In this document: positions 16,577-24,773 of the stretch, one piece after another
Numbering within the stretch: the first letter of the stretch is position 1
Layout of the letters: the number at the start of each line of letters is the position of its first letter
Assembly: GCA_964592425.1 (NCBI GenBank)
Contig: CAZQCG010000014.1
Span: 36,727-100,726 of the forward strand
Reading direction: 5' to 3'
Length of the DNA stretch: 64,000 nucleotides
Origin: Viridilinea sp964592425
GTDB lineage: Bacteria > Chloroflexota > Chloroflexia > Chloroflexales > Chloroflexaceae
The notes under the pieces: model-generated
Told to the model about the DNA's origin: nothing
The model's database searches: none
What the model saw: only the letters and a program-made list of their open reading frames with translations
Made by a program: the position numbers and the translations under genes

Positions 16577-18256
16577 ATGAGCGAGAACCGCCGTAGCCGG
16601 CTGATTACCGAGGGAGCGCAGCGCTCACCCAACCGTGCAATGTTGCGTGCTGTGGGCTTCGGCGACGAGGACTTTCAGAAGCCCATCGTCGGGGTGGCCA
16701 ATGCCCATAGTACGATCACGCCTTGCAATGCCGGGATCGGCCCCCTGGCCGAACGTGCTGCTGCTGCCATTCACGCTGCCGGTGGCATGCCCCAGACCTT
16801 TGGCACAATCACCGTCAGTGACGGCATCTCGATGGGCACCGAGGGCATGAAGTTCTCGCTGGTCAGCCGTGAGGTGATCGCCGATGCGATTGAGACAGTT
16901 GCCAATGCGCAGCGGATGGACGGCGTACTGGCCGTCGGTGGCTGTGACAAGAATATGCCCGGGGCGCTGATCGCGCTTGCCCGCCTCGACATCCCCAGTA
17001 TTTTTGTTTATGGCGGCACGATCAAGCCCGGCCATTACCATGGCCAGGATCTGACCATCGTCAGCTCCTTTGAGGCGGTCGGTCAGTATAGCGCCGGGCG
17101 CATTGATGAGCACGAGTTGATTGAGATCGAGCGCCACGCCTGTCCCGGTGCCGGCTCCTGCGGCGGCATGTACACAGCCAATACGATGTCCTCGGCCATC
17201 GAGGCCCTGGGTATGAGCTTACCCGGCTCCTCAACCATGGCCGCCGAGGATGCCGAAAAGGCCGAGAGCGCCGCTCGTTCGGGCGAGGTGCTGCTTGAGG
17301 CTATTCGCGCCGGGCGCACCGCCCGCCAGATCCTCACCCGCCAGGCTTTCGAGAATGCTATCGCTGTGGTGATGGCCCTTGGCGGCTCGACCAACGCGGT
17401 ACTACACCTGCTGGCAATTGCCCATGCCGCCGAGGTGCCCCTGACTATCGACGATTTCGAGGCGATCCGCCAGCGTGTCCCTGTCCTCTGTGAGCTCAAG
17501 CCCTCTGGACGTTTTGTCGCCACCGACCTGCACAAGGTTGGCGGGGTGCCCCAGGTGATGAAGCTGCTGCTGGACGCTGGCTTGCTCTATGGCGAGGCCA
17601 TAACCATTAGCGGGCAGACGATTGCTGAGACCCTTGCTGATGTGCCTGCGGTCCCGCCTGCCGATCAGGAGGTAATCCGTCCCTTTGCAACACCGCTCTA
17701 CGCGCAGGGCCACCTGGCTATTCTGCGCGGTAACCTGTCTGAAGAGGGCTGTGTCGCCAAGATTACCGGCATCAAGCAGCGCAGCATCACCGGGCCAGCC
17801 CGGGTCTTCGAGGCTGAGGAAGAGTGCCTGCAGGCCATCCTCGATGGCAAGATCAACGCGGGCGATGTCCTGGTCATTCGCTACGAAGGCCCCAAAGGCG
17901 GACCTGGCATGCGCGAGATGCTTGCGCCCACCTCGGCGATCATCGGTGCGGGCCTTGGTGACAGCGTCGGCCTGATCACCGACGGGCGCTTCTCCGGCGG
18001 CACCTACGGCCTGGTTGTCGGCCATGTTGCCCCCGAAGCCCAGGTGGGCGGCACCATTGCTCTCGTTTATGAGGGCGACAGCATCACCATCGACGCCGAC
18101 GCACGCCTGCTCCAGCTCAACCTGCCTGTAGAGGAGATCGCCCGCCGCCATGCTGCCTGGAGCCCGCCGGCCCCGCGTTACCCACGGGGTGTGCTGGCCA
18201 AGTATGCTCGCCTCGTCTCCTCGGCCAGCCTCGGTGCTGTCACCGACCTGGATTGA
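16577..18256 (+). CDS. ilvD: Dihydroxy-acid dehydratase
   Basis: Fe-S enzyme of 559 aa that dehydrates dihydroxyisovalerate and dihydroxymethylvalerate in valine, isoleucine, leucine and pantothenate synthesis. Family motifs include 'CNAGIGPLAERAAAAI', 'SDGISMGTEGMKFSLVSREVIADAIE', cluster-ligand cysteines in 'GGCDKNMPGALIA' and 'CPGAGSCGGMYTANTM', 'GGSTNAVLHLLAIA', and 'GPKGGPGMREML' with 'ITDGRFSGGTYG' near the C-terminus. The ATG at 16577 follows AGGAGGAG. It stands alone, with a palindrome on each side. Confidence 0.97.
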   Translation: MSENRRSRLITEGAQRSPNRAMLRAVGFGDEDFQKPIVGVANAHSTITPCNAGIGPLAERAAAAIHAAGGMPQTFGTITVSDGISMGTEGMKFSLVSREVIADAIETVANAQRMDGVLAVGGCDKNMPGALIALARLDIPSIFVYGGTIKPGHYHGQDLTIVSSFEAVGQYSAGRIDEHELIEIERHACPGAGSCGGMYTANTMSSAIEALGMSLPGSSTMAAEDAEKAESAARSGEVLLEAIRAGRTARQILTRQAFENAIAVVMALGGSTNAVLHLLAIAHAAEVPLTIDDFEAIRQRVPVLCELKPSGRFVATDLHKVGGVPQVMKLLLDAGLLYGEAITISGQTIAETLADVPAVPPADQEVIRPFATPLYAQGHLAILRGNLSEEGCVAKITGIKQRSITGPARVFEAEEECLQAILDGKINAGDVLVIRYEGPKGGPGMREMLAPTSAIIGAGLGDSVGLITDGRFSGGTYGLVVGHVAPEAQVGGTIALVYEGDSITIDADARLLQLNLPVEEIARRHAAWSPPAPRYPRGVLAKYARLVSSASLGAVTDLD

Positions 18257-18299
18257 AGGGTAGAATCGCAGGAGCGCATAAGGAACGCTGTAGCCTACA

Positions 18300-18355
18300 T
18301 CACCCTGAGTACAGCGAAGCATCTCGACTGGGATACTTCGCTGTACTCAGGGTGA
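18300..18355. terminator. Perfect 20-bp inverted repeat between convergent genes
   Basis: TCACCCTGAGTACAGCGAAG at 18300-18319 and its exact complement at 18336-18355, with a 16-base loop. ilvD ends 44 bases to the left and the minus-strand gene ends 37 bases to the right, so it is placed as a bidirectional terminator. The CCCTGAGTACAGCGAAG core recurs in intergenic regions of many bacteria, so it may also be a dispersed palindromic element. Confidence 0.8.
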
Positions 18356-18391
18356 CGCCAACCTGGTGACAGTGTAAGCCTCTGCACTACA

Positions 18392-19219
18392 TCACGAGAG
18401 ACTCTCCTCTGTGGCCCCAACCATGGCCGCCTCGGCTGGTTTGGTTGCCTCATCAGCCTGGGCGGTATATTCGTGCGCCCAGAGTTGGATGCTTTCCCAG
18501 TCGCGTAGGGCAGTACTCTGCACCAGATCGGGGCGCCAGACACCGCGCAGGTAGTCGGCGTCGATCAGTTCGGGGTGGGTGCTGCGGAAGGGGATGACCG
18601 AGGTGGTGTCCGATTTGCCCCAGAGAGCCTCTTCGCCGGGGCCAAGGGGAAGGGCAATCTCGTGGAAGCAGACCACCTCGGGGTGGCGGGCGCGGTCAAT
18701 CAGGTTATCGGCGGCCTCGCAGACGCGCCCATGGTCGATCAATGCTTTGAGCAACTCGTCGGTCATACGTGAGCGCACCGAGAGTTGCACCAGGCGCAGG
18801 CAGCTGGCCCGCACCAGCAGTTCGAGGTAGGCCCGTATCGCCAGCTTGCTCCGTTCGTGCTCGCCCCAACGTAGGCCAAGGCCTGCTTCGGCGGTGAGAG
18901 CTGCGTTGCGGCCTGCCAGAGAACTGGCGACGGTCGCCGCGACTGGACCGCTTGTTACCGGGTAGAGCCGGATCGTCTCACCCAGCGCCCAGTGGCGAAT
19001 AACCTCGGCCCCGCCGGGGCGCTGGTGTTTGATCTCGATCTGCGACACCTGGGCCGACCCAAGGGCGGCCTCAACCTCGGTATCTTTGCCGACCTCAATA
19101 TGAAAGCCAACGTAGGGCGCAAAGCGTCCCCCGCCGATTGGGCGGGCCATGCTCTTGCCGTTGGCGTACTGCAGGGTTACGACATCCTGGTTCTGGCGAA
19201 CTTTGTTGCGACCGATCAT
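18392..19219 (-). CDS. Hypothetical protein
   Basis: Protein of about 275 aa that I do not recognise. The ATG at 19219 has AAGAGGAG about 8 bases upstream; longer frames add arginine/proline-rich sequence typical of non-coding GC-rich DNA. The N-terminal ~90 residues look beta-rich and soluble ('VTLQYANGKSMARPIGGGRFAPYVGFHIEVGKDTEVEAALGSAQVSQIEIKHQRPGG'). The middle is mainly helical ('KLAIRAYLELLVRASCLRLVQLSVRSRMTDELLKALIDHGRVCEAADNLI'), and a charged C-terminal part follows. There is no signal peptide or membrane segment. The pattern recalls phage or mobile-element proteins, but this is only an impression. It converges on ilvD. Confidence 0.65.
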   Translation of the reverse strand: MIGRNKVRQNQDVVTLQYANGKSMARPIGGGRFAPYVGFHIEVGKDTEVEAALGSAQVSQIEIKHQRPGGAEVIRHWALGETIRLYPVTSGPVAATVASSLAGRNAALTAEAGLGLRWGEHERSKLAIRAYLELLVRASCLRLVQLSVRSRMTDELLKALIDHGRVCEAADNLIDRARHPEVVCFHEIALPLGPGEEALWGKSDTTSVIPFRSTHPELIDADYLRGVWRPDLVQSTALRDWESIQLWAHEYTAQADEATKPAEAAMVGATEESLS

Positions 19220-19314
19220 GCTGGGACTCCTCTTCCCTGGGTGGTGTTGGCTCGTACCTGCTTCAGTATAGCACATAAGTTCTTTTCTGTCTACTGTCTG
19301 CTGGATTTCCGTAA

Positions 19315-19550
19315 AGACAAGGTTTCGGGCTGGTTTATCGTTTCGACCCACCCTTCCGCCACGCGGCTCTTGTCGCACCTGCCCGCGCCCGTAGCCTGCT
19401 TGCGGCCCTGGCTGTGCTGGGCCTGACTCTGGCTGGCCCGCTGGCCCTGCTGCTGACTCTGCTAGGCCTGGTGCTGGCCGATCCGCTTCAGCCGGTATTC
19501 GTTGCTGACGGCGCAATAGCCTCAACTACATCTGAGTGCCGATTCGGAGG
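19315..19550 (+). pseudogene. Possible fragment of a YdcF/ElyC-type (DUF218) membrane protein
   Basis: The plus frame reads 'FGLVYRFDPPFRHAALVAPARARSLLAALAVLGLTLAGPLALLLTLLGLVLADPLQP', then degenerates. A hydrophobic helix followed by 'LVLADPLQP' is how YdcF/SanA-type DUF218 proteins enter their catalytic domain (ADPLQPADAIVVLGGG), but that domain is missing. No start codon with a ribosome site is evident, and the frame then runs antisense into aguA. It is read as a decayed remnant; coincidence is possible. Confidence 0.3.
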
Positions 19551-19551
19551 G

Positions 19552-19581
19552 GCCTGCCCTGAGCGCATTCGAAGGGCAGGC
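19552..19581. terminator. Inverted repeat downstream of aguA
   Basis: GCCTGCCCT / AGGGCAGGC (9 bp, 12-base loop), 16 bases past the aguA stop on the minus strand. It carries a CCCTGAGC...TCGAAGGG core like other intergenic repeats here. It is a likely terminator for aguBA. Confidence 0.5.
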
Positions 19582-19597
19582 GGTCGATCGTGCGCAC

Positions 19598-20632
19598 CTA
19601 GAGTGCAGGCACCTGCTGGCTCAGGCAGTGCCACGCCCCCAGGCCCCAGACGACATCGCGACAGTCGAGGCCAACAATTTTGCGGTCGGGGTAACAACGG
19701 GCCAGGATCGTTGCGGCTAGCCGATCACTGGCCTCCCCGAAGGTCGGCAGCAAGATCACCCGATTGGCAAGGTAGAAGTTGAGATGTGAGGCTGGTAGGC
19801 GCTGGCCTTTGTAGACCAGGGGCGGTGGCATCGGCATCGGCAAGATGGTCAGCGGGCGTCCGGCCAGGTCGCGCATATGACGCAGGCGGGCAAGATTCTC
19901 CTGGAGCGGGTGGTAGTTCGCGTCGCTGGGATCGCTCTCCACGGCAGCCACCACCACGCCGGGGGCAACAAAACGGGCGATGTCGTCGATATGGCCGTCG
20001 GTATCATCGCCGACGATGCCCTCACCTAACCAGAGGATGTGGGCGACTCCCAGGTAGTCGCGCAGACGCTGCTCGATCTGCTCGCGGCTCAGCTCCGGGT
20101 TGCGATTGGGGTTGAGTAAGCATTGTTCGCTGGTCAGCAAGAGGCCGTTACCGTCCACATCGATCGATCCGCCCTCAAGCACCATATCGACGCGAAAGCA
20201 GGGCACATCGAGGTAGGCCGCCATCTGGGGCGGGATCTCGTCGTCAAGCGTATAGGGAGGGTACTTACCACCCCAGGCGTTGTAGATCCAGTTGGTTGCG
20301 GCCAGGCGCGGCTCCTCGTCACGCACAACGAAGATCGCCCCATGGTCGCGGCACCAGGCATCGTTGGTCGGGAAGTGATGGAAGTGGATCTGCCCCTGCG
20401 CACCGGCTCTGGCCAGGTAGGATCGGGCCAGTTGCTCCATCGCCGCATCATTCACATTCAGATGCACCGCCTCGGAGCGGGCCAGGGCTGTCACAGCCTG
20501 GGCATAGATCGGCAGCACGGTCTCGAGCTTACCGGGCCAGCTGGCCTCGTTGTGCGGCCAGGAGAGCCATGTGCTCTGGTGGGGCGCCCACTCCGGGGGC
20601 ATATGGTAGCCGAGTTCGGCTGGAGTTGACAT
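19598..20632 (-). CDS. aguA: Agmatine deiminase
   Basis: Enzyme of 344 aa converting agmatine to N-carbamoylputrescine and ammonia. It has the peptidyl-arginine deiminase fold. Landmarks are 'GYHMPPEWAPHQSTWLSWPHNEASWPG', 'TNDAWCRDHGAIFVV', 'GGSIDVDGNGLLLTSEQCLLNPNRNP', 'GIVGDDTDGHIDDIARFVAPG' (catalytic Asp and His) and the C-terminal 'GAWHCLSQQ' with the nucleophilic Cys. It follows aguB by 42 bases on the same strand, so the two genes form a two-step agmatine-to-putrescine operon. Confidence 0.95.
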   Translation of the reverse strand: MSTPAELGYHMPPEWAPHQSTWLSWPHNEASWPGKLETVLPIYAQAVTALARSEAVHLNVNDAAMEQLARSYLARAGAQGQIHFHHFPTNDAWCRDHGAIFVVRDEEPRLAATNWIYNAWGGKYPPYTLDDEIPPQMAAYLDVPCFRVDMVLEGGSIDVDGNGLLLTSEQCLLNPNRNPELSREQIEQRLRDYLGVAHILWLGEGIVGDDTDGHIDDIARFVAPGVVVAAVESDPSDANYHPLQENLARLRHMRDLAGRPLTILPMPMPPPLVYKGQRLPASHLNFYLANRVILLPTFGEASDRLAATILARCYPDRKIVGLDCRDVVWGLGAWHCLSQQVPAL

Positions 20633-20674
20633 AATTTTGGACTGACTCCTTCGTTTGGCTGGGTGCAGGGGGGC

Positions 20675-21571
20675 TTATTCCTCAGCATCGATGTACCGGC
20701 GGGTGATTGCGCCATAGGCATCGATCCGCCGGTCACGCAGGAAGGGCCAGTGGGTGCGTTGCACGTCGATCAGCCCGAGGTCAAGCGCCTGCACGATCAC
20801 CGCTGGCTCATCGCTGGGCGCACGGGCAAGGATTGTGCCCTGCGGGTCACAAACAAAGCTCTGGCCCCAGAAAATAATTCCGCCATCGGGGTGGCCCTCG
20901 TGGCCAGTGCGGTTGACGCTGATGACGTAGCACCCATTGGCGACGGCATGGGCGCGCTGGATCAACTCCCAGCTCTGGTGTTGGGCGGCCCCATGCTCAG
21001 CCCGCTCGGTGGGGTGCCAGCCGATGGCGGTTGGATAGAAGAGCATTTCGGCCCCGCGCAGGGCCGTGAGGCGGGCCGCTTCGGGGTACCACTGATCCCA
21101 GCAGATCAGCACGCCGACCTGCCCGAAGCGGGTGGGGAAGACCTTAAAGCCCAGGTCGCCGGGCGTAAAGTAGAACTTCTCGTAGAAGAGCGGGTCGTCG
21201 GGGATGTGCATCTTGCGGTACTTGCCGAGGTAGGTGCCATCGGCATTGAGTACCGCCGCCGTATTGTGGTAGAGCCCGGCTGCCCGTCGCTCGAAGAGGC
21301 TGGCGATGATTACCACGCCCAACTCATGGGCGAGCGCCCCGATCTGTGCCGTACCAGGGCCGGGCACTGGCTCAGCCAGGGCGAAATTGCTATGCTCTTC
21401 GCTCTGGCAAAAATAGAGCGAACGAAAGAGCTCAGGTAGGCAGACGATCTGGGCCCCCTGAGCGGCGGCCTCACGCACGCCGGCCAGAGCCAGAGCCGTA
21501 TTGTCGGCCGGGTCGGCGCTGCAGCGCAACTGTACCAGGCCAACCTTGACGCTACGGGAGGTTCTGGTCAT
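20675..21571 (-). CDS. aguB: N-carbamoylputrescine amidase
   Basis: Nitrilase-superfamily amidase of 298 aa that hydrolyses N-carbamoylputrescine to putrescine, CO2 and ammonia. The Glu-Lys-Cys triad is visible in 'IVCLPELFRSLYFCQ' (Glu), 'YRKMHIPDDPLFYEKFYF' (Lys) and 'VLICWDQWYPEAARLTALRGAEMLFYPTAIG' (Cys). The C-terminal block 'NRTGHEG...GGIIFWGQSFVCDPQGTILA' is typical. It is first in the aguB-aguA operon. Both steps release ammonia, and the next gene is amt, which suggests nitrogen-linked clustering. Confidence 0.95.
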   Translation of the reverse strand: MTRTSRSVKVGLVQLRCSADPADNTALALAGVREAAAQGAQIVCLPELFRSLYFCQSEEHSNFALAEPVPGPGTAQIGALAHELGVVIIASLFERRAAGLYHNTAAVLNADGTYLGKYRKMHIPDDPLFYEKFYFTPGDLGFKVFPTRFGQVGVLICWDQWYPEAARLTALRGAEMLFYPTAIGWHPTERAEHGAAQHQSWELIQRAHAVANGCYVISVNRTGHEGHPDGGIIFWGQSFVCDPQGTILARAPSDEPAVIVQALDLGLIDVQRTHWPFLRDRRIDAYGAITRRYIDAEE

Positions 21572-21791
21572 TGATGTTTACCCTCCAGATATAGTATCGA
21601 TAGGGCCTGCGTGCCCTGGAAGAGTATAGCATGGCCAGCAGGCCAGGGAGGGCGAGGGGCATTTAGCGCTTGCGGCGCAAGGGCGAGGCGGGCAATTCTG
21701 GCGTACGGGCCGTGTGGTACTCAAGCAAGATCCTATGGCGGCGCATGATCGCTATGCGGTGGCCATCCTGGCGGCCCTGCGGGACGCACAA

Positions 21792-21826
21792 ACAACTGCG
21801 GCGAGGCAAGGCCCCGCCGCAGTTGT
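21792..21826. repeat. 12-bp perfect inverted repeat
   Basis: ACAACTGCGGCG / CGCCGCAGTTGT with an 11-base loop, next to a second hairpin. It may be part of the amt terminator or a dispersed palindrome. Confidence 0.65.
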
Positions 21827-21835
21827 CTAGGTTTG

Positions 21836-21855
21836 GGCGGGGCGCAAGCCCCGCC
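21836..21855 (-). terminator. Hairpin after amt
   Basis: GGCGGGGC-GCAA-GCCCCGCC, an 8-bp perfect stem with a tetraloop, 26 bases past the amt stop on the minus strand. Confidence 0.6.
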
Positions 21856-21880
21856 GCGCAACAGCGTAACGTGTTTGCGC

Positions 21881-23392
21881 TTAATCCGCAGCGGCCGTCG
21901 ACCCACCGGGGAGGCCACGGGGGATGCCCAGCTCGGGCAGCGCGACACCCTCGCCATGGTAGCCGGGCAGACCCATCTCGGGCATATCGAGCCCGGCCAG
22001 CTCGTGCTCGGGGGCGACCCGCAGCAGGTTGGCCCCGTGGAGGGCGCGGAAGAAGACGTAGGACAGGCTGAAGACCACTACCCCGATGCTGACGGCTTCG
22101 AGCATCTGGGCGGCAAACTGGCCAAAGTTACCATAGAGCAAGCCCGAGACCGGGCTATCGATGCCGTTCCAGGCGGCGGTGTCGGGGTTGCCATTGGCGA
22201 AGATGCCAACAGCCAGCACGCCCCAGATGCCATTGACGAAGTGAACCGGCACGGCCCCGACCGGGTCATCGATCTTGGCCTTCTCCAGGGCGAAGGTGGC
22301 CAGGCAGACGAGCACCCCGGCGACGATCCCGATCACCACGGCTGCCCACATGTCGATGAAGGCGCAGGGTGCCGTTACCGCCACCAGGCCAGCCAGCACG
22401 CCGTTGACGCTCATCGCAGGGTCGGGCTTCTTCGTCGGGCCGAACAGCCACATAAAGGCCATCGCCGTCACACCGCCTGCCGCGCCGGCCAGCAGCGTAT
22501 TGATCGCCGCCAGTGCCACCAGGTTGATGAAAGCGCCCTGGATCCCAAGGGCCGAGCCGGGGTTGAAGCCAAACCAGCCGAAGAAGAGGATAATCGTGCC
22601 GAGCACACCCATCGGGACGTTGTGGCCCAGGATCGGATTGGCTGAGCCGTCTTTGTTGAAGCGCCCGAGGCGCGGTCCAATCGCGATCGCACCGGCCAGT
22701 GCGATGGCCCCACCGGTCATATGCACCACACCGGAGCCAGCGAAATCAACCGCCCCATTACCCATCCCAAGCGTTCGGCCCAGGTTGGCCAGCCAGCCGC
22801 CGCCCCAGACCCAGTTCCCTATCAGTGGGTAGATGAACATCGAGACCCACAGACCCATCGCGACAAAGCCAATAAACTTGATCCGCTCGGCCATCGATCC
22901 GGTGGGGATGGTGGCGGCGGTATCCATAAAGACCATCTGGAAGAGGAAGAAGGTGAGAATACCGGCCGCGCTCTGGCCGATGCCCTGGAGGAAGAAGCCG
23001 CTGAGCCCGAGGAAGCCACTGCCGCCGATCACCAGCGGGCTGGCGAGCAGAGCATTACCGGCTGCGTCGCTCCACGAGCCAAGCGTGATGGGCGAGAAGG
23101 CCCACTCAGGGCTGGCCTGGGTGCTGCTGATCGCCGTGGCCGGGTAGGTATAGTTGACCCCGCCGAACTGGAAGGCAAAGCCGCAGACCCAGTAGCCCAG
23201 CGCCCCGATGCAGAAGACCATCATGTTCATCAGCATCGTGTGCGAGACGTTTTTGGCTCGCGTGAAGCCGGTTTCGACCAGGGCGAAGCCAGCCTGCATA
23301 AAGAAGACAAAGAATCCGGCGATGAGTACCCACAGAATGTTGGCGTTGACGGTCAGTGTGTTGACGCTGGCGGTGAGATCTTCCACAGACAT
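21881..23392 (-). CDS. amt: Ammonium transporter (Amt/MEP/Rh family)
   Basis: Membrane channel of about 503 aa with 11-12 hydrophobic segments. Family motifs are 'ILWVLIAGFFVFFMQAGFALVETGF', 'FDxAGSGVVHMTGG' in the form 'VDFAGSGVVHMTGGAIALAGAI', 'LGTIILFFGWFGFNPGS', and 'DDPVGAVPVHFVNGIWGVLAVGIFA' carrying the second pore His. The ATG at 23392 gives 'MSVEDLTASVNTLTVNANILW'; AGGAGG lies unusually close (2 bases), so a slightly different start is possible. No glnK gene adjoins it. The C-terminal tail of ~40 residues holds 'MPEMGLPGYHGEGVALPELG'. Confidence 0.95.
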   Translation of the reverse strand: MSVEDLTASVNTLTVNANILWVLIAGFFVFFMQAGFALVETGFTRAKNVSHTMLMNMMVFCIGALGYWVCGFAFQFGGVNYTYPATAISSTQASPEWAFSPITLGSWSDAAGNALLASPLVIGGSGFLGLSGFFLQGIGQSAAGILTFFLFQMVFMDTAATIPTGSMAERIKFIGFVAMGLWVSMFIYPLIGNWVWGGGWLANLGRTLGMGNGAVDFAGSGVVHMTGGAIALAGAIAIGPRLGRFNKDGSANPILGHNVPMGVLGTIILFFGWFGFNPGSALGIQGAFINLVALAAINTLLAGAAGGVTAMAFMWLFGPTKKPDPAMSVNGVLAGLVAVTAPCAFIDMWAAVVIGIVAGVLVCLATFALEKAKIDDPVGAVPVHFVNGIWGVLAVGIFANGNPDTAAWNGIDSPVSGLLYGNFGQFAAQMLEAVSIGVVVFSLSYVFFRALHGANLLRVAPEHELAGLDMPEMGLPGYHGEGVALPELGIPRGLPGGSTAAAD

Positions 23393-23630
23393 TGCCTCCT
23401 GGTTGGACAAGACGGGACACGGTTGCATCAACGCAGGCATCGGCAACGCTGCCGCAGGGTGCTTTCGAGTATGTTCTTCGCCTAACTATAGGGTAAAAAC
23501 CCCTTAAGATGGTAGGGGGAAAGTATCCATATTCTAGCCACGGGTCTTTGTAAGAAAGATCTAGTTTGCTGGCTGATGTCCCTTACGATGCGTTGTCGGA
23601 GGGACGCAGCTCTGGCTGCGGGGGGCCTGG

Positions 23631-24764
23631 CTATCCTCTGCCCTGCTCGATCAGCGGTAGCAATGGCAGCACACCAAGCACGATCAGCGTGGCACTCAGG
23701 TAGAGTGCGCCAGGCCCACCGGCCTGCAAGGCCGCACCAAGCACCCAGCTGCCGAGGCCGATCCCCAGGTCAAAGCCGACATAAAAGGCTGCGCTCGCCC
23801 GCCCTGGGGCTTCGGGTAAGAGGGCCGCATGATGGGTGATCAGGGTCGGGTGGAAGAGCCCGGCGGCAGCCACGAGTAAGGTCGCCGGGATGAGTTGGGC
23901 TGGCGTTGTTGCCACGCTGAAGAGGGCCAGGCCACTGGCCATCAGCAGGCTGGTCACCAGCAGCATACGCCGGGTGCCCCAGCGATCCACCAGCCGGCCT
24001 GCGCTGAAGCGCGTGAGGATCAGGCCCAGGCCATAGGTGGTGTAGAGCCAGCCAACGGCGATGGTCGCGCGCCGTTCGGCGAGGATGGGCACAAACTGGA
24101 AGAAGGCTGCAAAGCCAGCCCCCAGCAGGCCGGCGGTAAGCATCGGAACCCACAGCCGGCGTGGGAAGCTCAGCTGGCCTGTCGTACCGCCAGCAGCTTC
24201 CAGGCTGATCGGCGGCAAGCGCCAGGCGATCAGTCCCGCCACCAGGGCCAGTGCTCCGGCAAGTAGGAAGCCCGTACTGAGCGGCAAGAGCACCAGGAGC
24301 GCACTGACCAGGGCAGGCGTGAGGGTGATCGCCAGGTTTGCCGCTGTGCCGAAGATGGCCATACGCCGGCCCCGTTCAGCAGGTGTGGTCAGGAGCACGA
24401 CAAAGCCAGTGCCAGCAGTAGTGAAGGCGACATACCCCGCAGCCTGGAGCAGGCGCAGGCCGGTGAGGAGCAGCACGTTACCGGTACTTACCACCGCAAG
24501 CGCCCCCACCAGTAAGCACCCGGCCCCGAGCAGCATCACCGGGCGTGGTCCCCAGCGGTCGGTGGCCAGCCCGGCGAGCGGTCGCCCCAGTAACGAGGCC
24601 ACGCCAAACGTGCCAAGTACCATGCCGATCTGCCAGTCGGGCAGGCCGACCAGGCCCAGGTAGCGCGGCAGCGGTGTCAGTAGCGCATAGAAGGCGGCGA
24701 AGAAGGCAAGGGTTGCACCCCAGACCATCCAGTAGCCCGTCTGATCGTGCGCTGGTTGGGGCAT
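23631..24764 (-). CDS. Major facilitator superfamily transporter
   Basis: Membrane transporter of 377 aa with 12 hydrophobic segments. The MFS loop 2-3 motif appears as 'GVASLLGRPLAGLATDRWGPRPVMLLG' and is echoed in the second half as 'LILTRFSAGRLVDRWGTRRMLLV'. It resembles drug/proton antiporters of the YcaD/arabinose-efflux type. The substrate is unknown. It starts 9 bases after the nucleotidyltransferase gene on the same strand, so it probably ends the men operon run and may export a product of the PqqD/nucleotidyltransferase pair. Confidence 0.88.
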   Translation of the reverse strand: MPQPAHDQTGYWMVWGATLAFFAAFYALLTPLPRYLGLVGLPDWQIGMVLGTFGVASLLGRPLAGLATDRWGPRPVMLLGAGCLLVGALAVVSTGNVLLLTGLRLLQAAGYVAFTTAGTGFVVLLTTPAERGRRMAIFGTAANLAITLTPALVSALLVLLPLSTGFLLAGALALVAGLIAWRLPPISLEAAGGTTGQLSFPRRLWVPMLTAGLLGAGFAAFFQFVPILAERRATIAVGWLYTTYGLGLILTRFSAGRLVDRWGTRRMLLVTSLLMASGLALFSVATTPAQLIPATLLVAAAGLFHPTLITHHAALLPEAPGRASAAFYVGFDLGIGLGSWVLGAALQAGGPGALYLSATLIVLGVLPLLPLIEQGRG

Positions 24765-24773
24765 ACAGTGATC

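Larger units (their letters stand above)
19220..19597. other. Spacer between hypothetical gene and aguA
   Basis: 378 bases. It holds a plausible gene remnant on the plus strand (19315-19550) and a 9-bp inverted repeat at 19552-19581. Nothing else is recognisable. Confidence 0.55.
21572..21880. other. Spacer between aguB and amt
   Basis: 309 bases without a gene. It contains two strong hairpins near the amt 3' end (listed separately) and otherwise GC-rich sequence with no clear promoter for aguB. Confidence 0.6.
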
